Below are positions 1-7,980 of a stretch of DNA of 64,000 nucleotides, in pieces. The notes beneath the pieces are model-generated. The model ran no database searches. It saw only the letters and a list, made by a program, of their open reading frames with translations, and had not been told where the DNA came from. The translations under genes and the position numbers were made by a program. The stretch comes from Frigoribacterium sp. SL97 (GTDB lineage Bacteria; Actinomycetota; Actinomycetes; Actinomycetales; Microbacteriaceae), in contig NZ_CP113062.1 in NCBI RefSeq assembly GCF_026625765.1, positions 434,001 through 498,000 of the forward strand, given 5' to 3'. How positions within the stretch are numbered: the stretch's first letter is position 1; the number at the start of each line of letters is the position of its first letter.

Positions 1-651
1 ACCCGGCCGCTGCGGACGACGACCCACGACACGGCCGAGCTGCTGCTCGTCGACCTGGCGACGGCGCGCTACGCGCCCGGCGACTCCCTCGACGTCGACA
101 CCATCGTGCGCGAGCACCGGGTCACCCCCGGCGAGGTGCACCTCGCCCTCTTCGAGCTGAGGCGCATGAAGGTCGTGGTGCGCGCCCCGTTCAGCGGTGC
201 CCACGTCGTCGTCTGGCACCGGCGGTTCAACGAGGTGCTGCTGCGCGACCTGGTCCGCATGGTCTCCGTGGCGTCGACGACGGCGACGTCGCTCGAGGAC
301 GTCCCCGAGCCCGCCGTGCGCCGACCGGCCTGCACGGCCCACGGGCTGGCCCTGCCCGCGGACGTCGCCCACTTCCTCGACCTCGTCCGGGCGATCGTGC
401 AGGTGCTCTCGCCGGCGGCCCGTCAGCACGTGCGCGACGACCTGCTGCTGCCGCTCGAGATCCTCTGCAGCGCGAGGGCCGTCGCGGTGCACGACATGCG
501 GCCCGCCCTCGGCGAGACCGTCCGCGGCGCGATCGTCGACCTGATGGAGGCCGCCGCGCACTACGGCGACTGGACACAGCTGCCCGGTCTCGCGTCCGAC
601 TACGTCACGGCCCTGGGCGTCGACGAACCGCCCGTGCGACCCGTCGACTGA
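1..651 (+). CDS. GntR-like transcriptional regulator, 5'-truncated by window edge
   Basis: The frame is open from the first base, so the N-terminus lies outside the window; an internal ATG at 106 is unlikely to be the start. The visible N-terminal part reads like the GntR winged helix: a PGDSL turn (the family has PGERL), then a recognition-helix-like stretch VTPGEVHLALFELRRMKVV and a wing. About 150 helical residues follow, as in effector domains of the FCD type. It resembles, at low identity, the GntR repeats of the proteins at 21336 and 28707. The usual S-R-T-P-V-R recognition sequence is replaced by V-T-P-G-E-V, so this may be a degenerate second repeat of a double GntR protein. Effector and targets are unknown. 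Confidence 0.6.
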   Translation, partial: TRPLRTTTHDTAELLLVDLATARYAPGDSLDVDTIVREHRVTPGEVHLALFELRRMKVVVRAPFSGAHVVVWHRRFNEVLLRDLVRMVSVASTTATSLEDVPEPAVRRPACTAHGLALPADVAHFLDLVRAIVQVLSPAARQHVRDDLLLPLEILCSARAVAVHDMRPALGETVRGAIVDLMEAAAHYGDWTQLPGLASDYVTALGVDEPPVRPVD

Positions 652-701
652 CGCCGCACCGACCGTCACCGCTCACCCGGAGGCCGTCCGGCCCCGTCGG
701 C

Positions 702-707
702 TAGGCT
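702..707 (+). promoter_or_regulatory. -10 element TAGGCT of the LacI-family gene
   Basis: TAGGCT lies 8 bases before the ATG at 716, with no Shine-Dalgarno sequence between. The fit to the actinobacterial TAnnnT -10 and the short distance imply a leaderless or nearly leaderless transcript. Confidence 0.5.
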
Positions 708-715
708 GCGGCAGC

Positions 716-1795
716 ATGAGCCGGGCAGAGGGCGACGTCGCCGCGAGGCCGACCCTCGCGTCGGTGGCGCGGGTCGCCGGGGTGAGCGCGAGCACCGCCT
801 CCTTGGCCTTCAGCGGGACCGGCCCCGTCTCGGACGAGACCCGCGCGCGGGTGCTCGCCGCCGCCGACGAACTCGGCTACGCCGGGCCCGACCCCCGCGC
901 GAGGTCGCTGCGGCGTGGGCGTTCCGGCATCGTCGGCGCCGTCCTCGAGTCCACCCTCAGCACGGCCTTCCGCGACCCGATCAACGTGGCCATGCTCGAC
1001 GGCATCGCCGACGTCACGGGGCCGGCCGACAACTCGCTGCTGCTGCTGACCGAGACCGCGGGCGAGCGGTCCCGCCTGCTGGACGCCCCGGTGGACGCCG
1101 TCGTGCTGTTCGGCTGCAGCACCCGCCTCGACCAGTCCGTGTCGATCATGCGTCGGCGCGGCATCCCGGTGGTCTCGATCGAGGCCCCGCCGACCGAGGG
1201 CGTGCTCGACATCGCCGAGGACAACGTGGGCTCGTCCCGCCTGTTGGCGCAGCACCTGCACGACTTCGGCCACCGACGGGTCGCCGTCGTCGCGCTCGAG
1301 CTCGGCCCGGGCCGGTCGAGCGGCGACGGGGACGACGAGCTCACCGACGCGCGCGTGGCCCGGGGCACCTCCTGGCCGACCCTCGAGCGGCTGCGCGGCA
1401 CCCGCGAGGTCTTCCCGGGCGTGGGCGGCCTGGCCACCCGCGGCAGCTGGACGAGCGAGGGGCACCGCGCCGGCCTGCGCCTGCTCGACGTGCCCGAGGC
1501 CGAGCGGCCGACGGCGATCGTCGCCCAGAGCGACCTGCTCGCGTCGGGCGTCATCGCGGCGGCGGACGACCTGGGGCTGTCCGTGCCGGGCGACCTGAGC
1601 GTCGTCGGCTACGACGGCGTGCGCCTCGACGACCCGCGCGCCGCCGACCTCACGACGGTCGTCCAGCCCGCCGTCGAGAAGGGCCGCGCGGCCGGTCGCG
1701 CAGTGCTCGCGCTCCTCGCCGGCGACCCCGTCGAGGGCACGACGTTCACGAGCGTCTTCCGCCCCGGCTCGACCACGGGTCCGCCCGCGCGCTGA
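716..1795 (+). CDS. LacI-family transcriptional regulator
   Basis: A 359-residue DNA-binding regulator of ordinary LacI length. Residues about 15-40 form the helix-turn-helix (TLASVARVAGVSASTASLAF), followed by the hinge helix region VLAAADELGY that precedes the periplasmic-binding-protein-like effector domain. The C-terminal half contains the usual SVVGYDGVRLDD strand and the TTVVQPAVEKGRAA helix. LacI proteins normally repress sugar-use genes, but no sugar gene is adjacent: upstream is a GntR-like gene and downstream, convergent, a MATE exporter. The target is therefore not deducible. The ATG start is supported by the -10 element just upstream. Confidence 0.9.
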   Translation: MSRAEGDVAARPTLASVARVAGVSASTASLAFSGTGPVSDETRARVLAAADELGYAGPDPRARSLRRGRSGIVGAVLESTLSTAFRDPINVAMLDGIADVTGPADNSLLLLTETAGERSRLLDAPVDAVVLFGCSTRLDQSVSIMRRRGIPVVSIEAPPTEGVLDIAEDNVGSSRLLAQHLHDFGHRRVAVVALELGPGRSSGDGDDELTDARVARGTSWPTLERLRGTREVFPGVGGLATRGSWTSEGHRAGLRLLDVPEAERPTAIVAQSDLLASGVIAAADDLGLSVPGDLSVVGYDGVRLDDPRAADLTTVVQPAVEKGRAAGRAVLALLAGDPVEGTTFTSVFRPGSTTGPPAR

Positions 1796-1843
1796 CGCCC
1801 GACCCCGACGCCTCCTCGCCGACGCCGACCCACGACCCCGGGT

Positions 1844-3178
1844 TCAGCCGGCGCCGACGACCATCCAGCGGTCCGACCGCGCCCGGAGGCCCAGCGTCAC
1901 GGCGCGGATGCCGATGTAGCCCAGGCCGAAGGCCAGCCACAGGGCGACCGTGCCCCGCGCGTCCGGCCCGACCCGCGCCTCCAGCGGGATCAGGATCGCG
2001 AGGTAGACGACCGTGTTGACCACGCCGGCGAGGGCGAGGTAGCGGGCGTCGCCGGCGCCGAGGAGCACGCCGTCGAGCACGAAGACGAAGCCGGCCAGCG
2101 GGATGCCCACGGCCATCGCCAGCACGACCCGGGGCAGCAGGTCGCGCACCCCGTCGTCGCCGCTGAAGACGGGTGCGAGCAGCGGCGAGACCGCGGCCAG
2201 CAGCACGCCGAGCAGCAGACCGCCGCCGACCCCGAACAGCATCAGCCGACGGGTGACGGCGCGCACCGCCTCGCGATCGCCCTGACCGAGCGCGTGGCCG
2301 ACGAGGGCCTGGCCGGCGATGGCCAGCGCGTCGAGGGCGAACGCCAGCGTGCTGAACAGGGTGAGCGCGACCTGGATCGTCGCGAGCCCGGTCACCCCCG
2401 AGGAGGCGGCGGCCCAGACGGTCGCGATCATCGCGATCCGCAGGGACGCGTTGCGCACGAGCAGCCACGCGCCGGAGCGTGCCGTGCGACCGACGCCGGC
2501 CAGACCCGGACGCAGCGGAGCCCCGACGGCCCGCGCGGCACGGACGGCGATCACCACGTACACGGCGGCCATGCCCCACTGCGCGACGACGGTCCCCGCG
2601 GCCGAGCCGGCGATTCCCCAGCCGAAGCCGTAGAGGAAGAGCGCGTTCAGGCCCGCGTTCGCCGCGAAGCCGACCGTGGCGACGACCAGTGGCGTCCTGG
2701 TGTCCTGCAGGCCGCGCAGCAGTCCGGTCGCCGCGATCACGAGCAGCATGCCGGGCAGGCCGAGCATCGACACGGTCAGGTAGGTCGCCGCCGCGTCGAC
2801 GACGGCCGGCTCGGTGCCGAACAGGCCGACGAGGGGGCGGGCGACGAGTGCCCCGACCCCGGCGAGCACCACCCCGACCAGCAGCGCGAACCAGAGCCCG
2901 TCGACGCCGGCGCGGATCGCTCCGGGCCGGTCACCCGCGCCGAGCCGTCGGGCCACGGTCGGCGTCGTGGCGTAGGCCAGGAAGATCAGCAGGCCGAGGG
3001 CGGTCTGCAGCACGACGCTCGCGATGCCGAGCCCGGCGAGGGGCACCGTGCCCAGGTGCCCGACCATCGCGGTGTCGGTAAGGAGGAAGAGCGGTTCCGC
3101 GATCAGCGCGCCGAGCGCCGGCGCCGCGAGGGCGACGATGCGTCGGTCCCAGGGCGAACGGAGGCGCGAGGTCGTCAC
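1844..3178 (-). CDS. MATE-family efflux transporter
   Basis: About 444 residues with some twelve hydrophobic segments in the two-times-six MATE layout; N-terminal residues IVALAAPALGALIAEPLFLL and TDTAMVGHLGTVPLAGLGIA are typical of the family, including the conserved D-T-A-x-V-G-H-L. These transporters export cationic compounds using Na+ or H+ gradients across the cytoplasmic membrane. It lies just downstream of the uracil permease gene on the same strand, about 30 bases apart, and is probably co-transcribed. The GTG start at 3178 was chosen because the conserved sequence begins a few residues after it; a GTG at 3208, two bases after the permease stop, is the alternative. Substrate unknown. 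Confidence 0.85.
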   Translation of the reverse strand: MTTSRLRSPWDRRIVALAAPALGALIAEPLFLLTDTAMVGHLGTVPLAGLGIASVVLQTALGLLIFLAYATTPTVARRLGAGDRPGAIRAGVDGLWFALLVGVVLAGVGALVARPLVGLFGTEPAVVDAAATYLTVSMLGLPGMLLVIAATGLLRGLQDTRTPLVVATVGFAANAGLNALFLYGFGWGIAGSAAGTVVAQWGMAAVYVVIAVRAARAVGAPLRPGLAGVGRTARSGAWLLVRNASLRIAMIATVWAAASSGVTGLATIQVALTLFSTLAFALDALAIAGQALVGHALGQGDREAVRAVTRRLMLFGVGGGLLLGVLLAAVSPLLAPVFSGDDGVRDLLPRVVLAMAVGIPLAGFVFVLDGVLLGAGDARYLALAGVVNTVVYLAILIPLEARVGPDARGTVALWLAFGLGYIGIRAVTLGLRARSDRWMVVGAG

Positions 3179-3210
3179 CGGGGACGGCTCGCCGCGGCGG
3201 CGTCCCACCG

Positions 3211-4476
3211 TCAGTCGGTGCCCCGGGCCCGACCCACGGCCGACATGAGGTGGTAGACGACGATGGCCGCGACCGTGCCGAGGATGATGCCGCCGAAGCT
3301 CGCGCCCCCGAGGGCCAGGGTGAAGTCGGCGATGCCCATGATGAGCGCGACGCCGGCGGTCAGCTGGTTCTTCGGGCGGCTGAAGTCGACCCTGTTCTCG
3401 ACCCAGATGCGGATGCCGATCACGCCGATGAGCCCGTAGAGCGCCGTCGTGACGCCGCCGAGCACCCCCGGCGGGATGGTGAAGATGACGGCGCCGATCT
3501 TGGGCGACAGCCCGAGCAGGATCGCCACGACGCCGGCGATCCAGTACGCGGCCGTCGAGAAGATGCGGGTGGCGCTCATCACGCCGATGTTCTCGCCGTA
3601 GGTGGTCGTCGCCGAGCCGCCGCCGAGGCCGGCGAGCACCGTGCTGAGGCCGTCGGCGAAGAGTGCCCGGCCGGTCAGCGGGTCGAGGTTGCGCTTCGTG
3701 AGCTGGCCGACACCCTTGACGTGGCCGACGTTCTCGGCGATCAGGGCGAGCACGACGGGCAGGAAGCCGAGGTAGATCGGCAGCTGCCCGAGGTCGAAGG
3801 CGGGGGCCGTGAAGGTCGGCAGGCCCACCCACGGCGCGGCCGCGACGGCGCTGTAGTCGACGGCGCCCGCGATCACGGCGGCGACGTAGCCGACGACGAC
3901 GCCGACGAAGATCGACAGGCGGCCGAGCAGGCCCTTGAAGAGCACGGCGCTCAGCACGACCGCGGCGAGCGTGATCAGGGCGATGCCCGGCGAGAGCGCG
4001 AAGTTGTCGCGGGCGGCCGGGGCCAGGTTGAAGCCGATGAGGGCGACGATCGAGCCGCTGACCACCGGGGGCAGCAGGGCGTCGATCCAGCGGGTGCCCG
4101 CGAGGTTCACGACCAGGCCGATCACCGCGAGCAGGGCGCCGACGACGATGATGCCGCTGAGCGCGAGGGGGATGCCGCCCACGTCGGTGGCGGCCGCGAT
4201 CGGGGCGAGGAAGGCGAACGACGAGCCCAGGTAGCTGGGCAGGCGGTTCTTCGTGATGACGAGGAAGAGCAGGGTGCCGATGCCGGAGAAGAACAGCGTC
4301 GTACTCGGCGGGAACCCGGTGATGATCGGCACGAGGAAGGTCGCGCCGAACATCGCGACGACGTGCTGGCCGCCGAGGCCGATGGTGCGCGGCCAGCTGA
4401 GCCGCTCCTCCGGGGCCACGATCTCGGTCGGGTCGACCGTCTTGCCGTCGCCGTGCAGTGCCCAGGGGAGTGCCAT
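3211..4476 (-). CDS. NCS2-family uracil/xanthine permease
   Basis: A 421-residue polytopic membrane protein of the nucleobase-cation symporter 2 family. Diagnostic stretches are QHVVAMFGATFLVPIITG near residue 38 and ENVGHVKGVGQLTKRNLDP near residue 245, the latter carrying the conserved Glu and the helix-8 signature of UraA-type carriers. It should import uracil, possibly xanthine, with protons. The MATE gene follows closely on the same strand. A TACAGT element 7 bases upstream of the ATG indicates a leaderless promoter. Uracil versus xanthine specificity cannot be decided here, although the sequence looks closer to UraA/PyrP. Confidence 0.88.
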   Translation of the reverse strand: MALPWALHGDGKTVDPTEIVAPEERLSWPRTIGLGGQHVVAMFGATFLVPIITGFPPSTTLFFSGIGTLLFLVITKNRLPSYLGSSFAFLAPIAAATDVGGIPLALSGIIVVGALLAVIGLVVNLAGTRWIDALLPPVVSGSIVALIGFNLAPAARDNFALSPGIALITLAAVVLSAVLFKGLLGRLSIFVGVVVGYVAAVIAGAVDYSAVAAAPWVGLPTFTAPAFDLGQLPIYLGFLPVVLALIAENVGHVKGVGQLTKRNLDPLTGRALFADGLSTVLAGLGGGSATTTYGENIGVMSATRIFSTAAYWIAGVVAILLGLSPKIGAVIFTIPPGVLGGVTTALYGLIGVIGIRIWVENRVDFSRPKNQLTAGVALIMGIADFTLALGGASFGGIILGTVAAIVVYHLMSAVGRARGTD

Positions 4477-4483
4477 GTCGAGA

Positions 4484-4489
4484 ACTGTA
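4484..4489 (-). promoter_or_regulatory. -10 element TACAGT of the nucleobase permease gene
   Basis: On the minus strand TACAGT is separated from the ATG by seven bases, so the mRNA probably starts at or very near the start codon. Confidence 0.5.
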
Positions 4490-4581
4490 CTGGGGGTGCC
4501 GTTTCCTCCGTGTTTCCTGGGACGGCCTCGTCAGCCCGGGCCGCAGCGGGTCCGGCCCGGCCCGTCGTCGGGGGCCTCACC

Positions 4582-4587
4582 TAGGCT
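4582..4587 (+). promoter_or_regulatory. -10 element TAGGCT of the M13 peptidase gene
   Basis: TAGGCT ends seven bases before the ATG and decides the start over longer in-frame options upstream. The same hexamer serves the LacI gene and the ArgA-like gene in this window. Confidence 0.55.
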
Positions 4588-4594
4588 GACGGGC

Positions 4595-6559
4595 ATGACC
4601 AGCGACGCACTGAGCAGCGGAATCCAGACCGACGAACTCGACCCGGCGGTCCGCCCGCAGGACGACCTCTTCCGGCACGTCAACGGCGCGTGGATCGACC
4701 GCACCGAGATCCCCGACGACAAGGCGCGCTACGGCTCCTTCTACCTGCTCGCCGAAGAGGCCGAGAAGGCCGTCCGCGAGATCGTGGTCGAGTCCCAGTC
4801 CGCCGAGCCCGGCACCGAGGCCCGCAAGGTCGGCGACCTCTTCACCAGCTTCACCGACGAGGAGCGCATCGAGGCGCTCGGCGCCGCACCCCTCGAACCG
4901 CTCCTGGCCGAGGTCGAGACGGTCACCGACGTGACCTCGTTCACGCGCCTCCTGGGCTCGCTCGAGAAGCAGGGCATGCCGAGCTTCGTCCAGCTCTTCG
5001 TCGACAACGACCCGGGCGACCCCGAGCGGTACGTCGTCTTCGTCGAGCAGGGCGGCCTCGGCCTGCCCGACGAGTCCTACTACCGCGACGAGAAGTTCGA
5101 GTCGGTGCGGACCGCCTACCGGGCGTTCGTCGAGCAGATGCTCGGGCTCGCCGGCCTCGACGACGCCTCGGCCCGCGCCGACCGCGTGGTCGGGCTCGAG
5201 ACCGCCCTCGCCACGCACCACTGGAGCAACGTCGCCACCCGCGACAGCGACAAGACCTACAACCTGCTGCCCTGGGCCGAGTTCGACGCGCTCGCCGAGG
5301 GTGTCGACCTCACGGCCTGGCGGGACGCCGTGGGCGGCCCGGCCGGCGTCTTCGACGAGCTCGTCGTGCGCGAGCCGTCGTTCGTGACCGGACTGGCCTC
5401 GCTGCTGACCGACGACCGCCTCGACGCCTGGAGCGACTGGCTGCGCTGGCAGATCGTCCGCTCCATGGCCGCCTACCTGTCGACGCCCTTCGTCGAGGCG
5501 AACTTCGGCTTCTACGGTCGTACCCTCACCGGCACCCCCGTGCAGCGCGCCCGCTGGAAGCGCGGTGTCTCGCTGGTCGAGGGCGCCCTCGGCGAGGCCG
5601 TCGGGCGCATCTACGTCGAGCGGCACTTCGCGCCCGAGGCCAAGACCGCGATGGACGTCCTCGTCGGGCACCTGGTCGAGGCCTACCGACAGAGCATCAC
5701 GGGCCTTGAGTGGATGACCGACGAAACCCGAGCCCGGGCCCTCGACAAGCTCGAGAAGTTCACGCCCAAGATCGGTTTCCCCGAGAAATGGCGCGACTAC
5801 TCGGCCCTGTCGATCGACCCCGCCGACCTGGTCGGCAACGTGCGGGCCACCGCCGCCTTCGGCTTCGACCGCGAGCTGGGCAAGATCGGCCAGCCGCTCG
5901 ACCGCGACGAGTGGTTCATGACGCCGCAGACCATCAACGCGTACTACAACCCGGGCATGAACGAGATCGTGTTCCCCGCGGCGATCCTGCAGTTCCCGTT
6001 CTTCGACGAGACGCGCGACGCCGCGGCCAACTACGGAGCCATCGGCGCCGTCATCGGCCACGAGATCGGCCACGGCTTCGACGACCAGGGCTCGAAGTAC
6101 GACGGCGACGGCAAGCTGACCGACTGGTGGACCCCCGCCGACCGCGAGGCGTTCGAGGAGCTGACCTCGTCGCTCATCGCGCAGTACGACGCCCTCGCCC
6201 CGAAGCAGGTGCCCGACCACCACGTCAACGGCGCCCTCACCATCGGCGAGAACATCGGCGACCTCGGCGGGCTCTCGATCGCCTGGAAGGCCTACCTCAT
6301 CTCGCTCGACGGCAGCGAGCCGCCCGTGATCGACGGCCTGACCGGCGCCGAGCGGTTCTTCCTGAGCTGGGCCCAGGCCTGGCAGATCAAGCTGCGCGAC
6401 GAAGAGGCGATCCGTCTCGTCTCGATCGACCCGCACTCGCCGAACGAGTTCCGGTGCAACCAGATCGTGCGCAACATCGACGAGTTCTACGAGACGTTCG
6501 GCGTCACCGAGAGCGACGCGCTGTGGCTGCCGGCCGAGGAGCGCGTCACCATTTGGTAG
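4595..6559 (+). CDS. M13-family zinc metallopeptidase (neprilysin/PepO-like)
   Basis: A 654-residue peptidase covering the whole M13 architecture. The large N-terminal domain begins DPAVRPQDDLFRHVNGAW, and the catalytic domain holds the zinc motif HEIGH (His about 489 and 493), the third ligand Glu in ENIGDLGG (about 552) and the C-terminal substrate-binding region RCNQIVRNIDEFYETFGV. The conserved NAYY motif of the substrate cleft is present. No signal peptide or membrane anchor is visible, so it should act in the cytoplasm on oligopeptides, as PepO enzymes do. A longer upstream frame exists, but the start chosen follows a -10 element directly. The next gene starts 5 bases after the stop. 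Confidence 0.92.
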   Translation: MTSDALSSGIQTDELDPAVRPQDDLFRHVNGAWIDRTEIPDDKARYGSFYLLAEEAEKAVREIVVESQSAEPGTEARKVGDLFTSFTDEERIEALGAAPLEPLLAEVETVTDVTSFTRLLGSLEKQGMPSFVQLFVDNDPGDPERYVVFVEQGGLGLPDESYYRDEKFESVRTAYRAFVEQMLGLAGLDDASARADRVVGLETALATHHWSNVATRDSDKTYNLLPWAEFDALAEGVDLTAWRDAVGGPAGVFDELVVREPSFVTGLASLLTDDRLDAWSDWLRWQIVRSMAAYLSTPFVEANFGFYGRTLTGTPVQRARWKRGVSLVEGALGEAVGRIYVERHFAPEAKTAMDVLVGHLVEAYRQSITGLEWMTDETRARALDKLEKFTPKIGFPEKWRDYSALSIDPADLVGNVRATAAFGFDRELGKIGQPLDRDEWFMTPQTINAYYNPGMNEIVFPAAILQFPFFDETRDAAANYGAIGAVIGHEIGHGFDDQGSKYDGDGKLTDWWTPADREAFEELTSSLIAQYDALAPKQVPDHHVNGALTIGENIGDLGGLSIAWKAYLISLDGSEPPVIDGLTGAERFFLSWAQAWQIKLRDEEAIRLVSIDPHSPNEFRCNQIVRNIDEFYETFGVTESDALWLPAEERVTIW

Positions 6560-6564
6560 GTCAG

Positions 6565-7470
6565 GTGCCCGGCCGTCGGGCTCGACGGGAGAACGGCGAC
6601 GGCGCCGACCACGAGGCGCGCCACGGTGGCGGGCGCGCGCTCGAGTCGTTCTCGGCGTCCTTCGCCGCCCTGGGCGACCTGGCGCTCGCGGGTGGGCAGG
6701 TCTCGGCCTCGGTCAGGGACCTCGACTCGCGGGCCGACCTGCTGAGCGTCGACGAGCACGTGGCGCTGCCGGTGGGGCAGCTCGGTGCCGTCCTGCTCCT
6801 GGTCGAGGTGTCGGCCCGCATCGAGGACGGCACGCTCCGCCCCCTCGACGAACTCGACCGGCCGGGCGACCCCGGCGACCAGGGGCCCGGTGGCCTCTGG
6901 CCCTACCTCCGCCGGACGAGCCTCCCGGTGACCGACGCGGCGACGCTCGTCGGGGCCTTCCGCGACGGGGCGGCGATCGACGCGCTCATCTCTCGGGTGG
7001 GCCTGGCCGCCGTGCGGGCACGAGGCGAATCGCTCGGTCTCACGAAGACCGCCCTCCTCGACGTCACCCGGTCGTCGCGCGGCCCCGACGACGCGCCCGC
7101 GCTCGCCGTGGGCACGGCTCACGAACTCGGCGGCCTCATGGTGTCCCTCGCCCGCGGCGAGGTCGTCGACCGGGCCGTGTCGAACCGGGTGCTCGGCTGG
7201 CTGTCGCTGGGCGCCGACACGTCGCTGGTCGCGGCACCGTTCGGTCTCGATCCGCTCGGGCACCGGCGGCTCGACCACGACCTGCAGATCGTCCACACGA
7301 CCGGTGGCGACCCGGGGGTGCGCTCCGAGCTCGGGGTGCTCCGCGGGCCGCGCCGAAGCGTCGCGTACTGCGTGATCGTCACGTTCGACGACCTGACGCT
7401 CGCCCACCGCCTCCGGGCGCTCGAGGCCCTGCGGGCCGTGGGCACCGACGCCCTCGAGTACGTGCACTGA
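6565..7470 (+). CDS. Class A beta-lactamase-like fold protein, catalytic residues missing
   Basis: About 301 residues aligning by eye with serine hydrolases of the class A beta-lactamase family. The usual S-x-x-K before the VLLLVEV helix is replaced by Q72-L-G-A75, so both the nucleophile and the general-base lysine are absent. The K-T-G strand near the end reads T-T-G (VHTTGGDPGVR, about residues 243-253), followed by the expected ELGVLRGPRRSVAYCV strand. The fold is thus recognisable but hydrolysis is unlikely, and a binding or regulatory role is more plausible. A GTG start was chosen 5 bases after the M13 peptidase stop; the two are probably co-transcribed. No signal peptide is seen. Confidence 0.65.
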   Translation: MPGRRARRENGDGADHEARHGGGRALESFSASFAALGDLALAGGQVSASVRDLDSRADLLSVDEHVALPVGQLGAVLLLVEVSARIEDGTLRPLDELDRPGDPGDQGPGGLWPYLRRTSLPVTDAATLVGAFRDGAAIDALISRVGLAAVRARGESLGLTKTALLDVTRSSRGPDDAPALAVGTAHELGGLMVSLARGEVVDRAVSNRVLGWLSLGADTSLVAAPFGLDPLGHRRLDHDLQIVHTTGGDPGVRSELGVLRGPRRSVAYCVIVTFDDLTLAHRLRALEALRAVGTDALEYVH

Positions 7471-7517
7471 GCCGGGTGCCGCACCGAGCCGCGGCCCGGC
7501 CGTGCCCCCGCGCCGAC

Positions 7518-7925
7518 TCAGTCGACCAGGTCGAGCCCCCGGAGGCGCTCGAGCGTCGCGACACCGGCCGGCGGGCACCGGCCCGCGTCGGCCGAGGTGA
7601 CCCAGTGGACCGCGCCGACCTCGGCGGCGGGCGCGGGCTCGGGGCTCGTCGCCGAGAGCTCGGCCGCGAAGACCGTCATGGCGACCTGCCGACCCTCGGG
7701 CTCGCCGTGCGCCTGCGTCACGACGGTGAAGAGCTCGGCCACGGTCGTCGGGTCGAGTTCGACGCCGACCTCTTCGCGCGACTCCCGGACCAGCGCCTCG
7801 GCCGCGGTCTCGCCGGCCTCGAGCTTGCCGCCGGGCAGGTACAGCACGTCACGGCCGCGGGCGGTGACCATCAGCATCCGACGGTCACGGACGAGGGCGA
7901 GCGCGCTGACGACGATGGTGTCCAT
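7518..7925 (-). CDS. NUDIX hydrolase
   Basis: A 135-residue single-domain protein with a complete Nudix box, GGKLEAGETAAEALVRESRE followed by EVGVE, matching G-x5-E-x7-R-E-U-x-E-E-x-G-U. Such enzymes hydrolyse nucleoside diphosphates linked to another moiety using Mg2+; the short form with an N-terminal VVSALALVRDRRMLMV strand resembles MutT-like housecleaning enzymes. The start at MDTIVV is preferred because GAGGA lies 8 bases upstream; an ATG 39 bases further upstream is possible. It follows hemA closely on the same strand and may be transcribed with it. Substrate unknown. Confidence 0.85.
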   Translation of the reverse strand: MDTIVVSALALVRDRRMLMVTARGRDVLYLPGGKLEAGETAAEALVRESREEVGVELDPTTVAELFTVVTQAHGEPEGRQVAMTVFAAELSATSPEPAPAAEVGAVHWVTSADAGRCPPAGVATLERLRGLDLVD

Positions 7926-7980
7926 CAGGCCATCCTCGGGCACGACGACGTCGGCCCGGTGCACCGGCGTCCGGGGGCGA

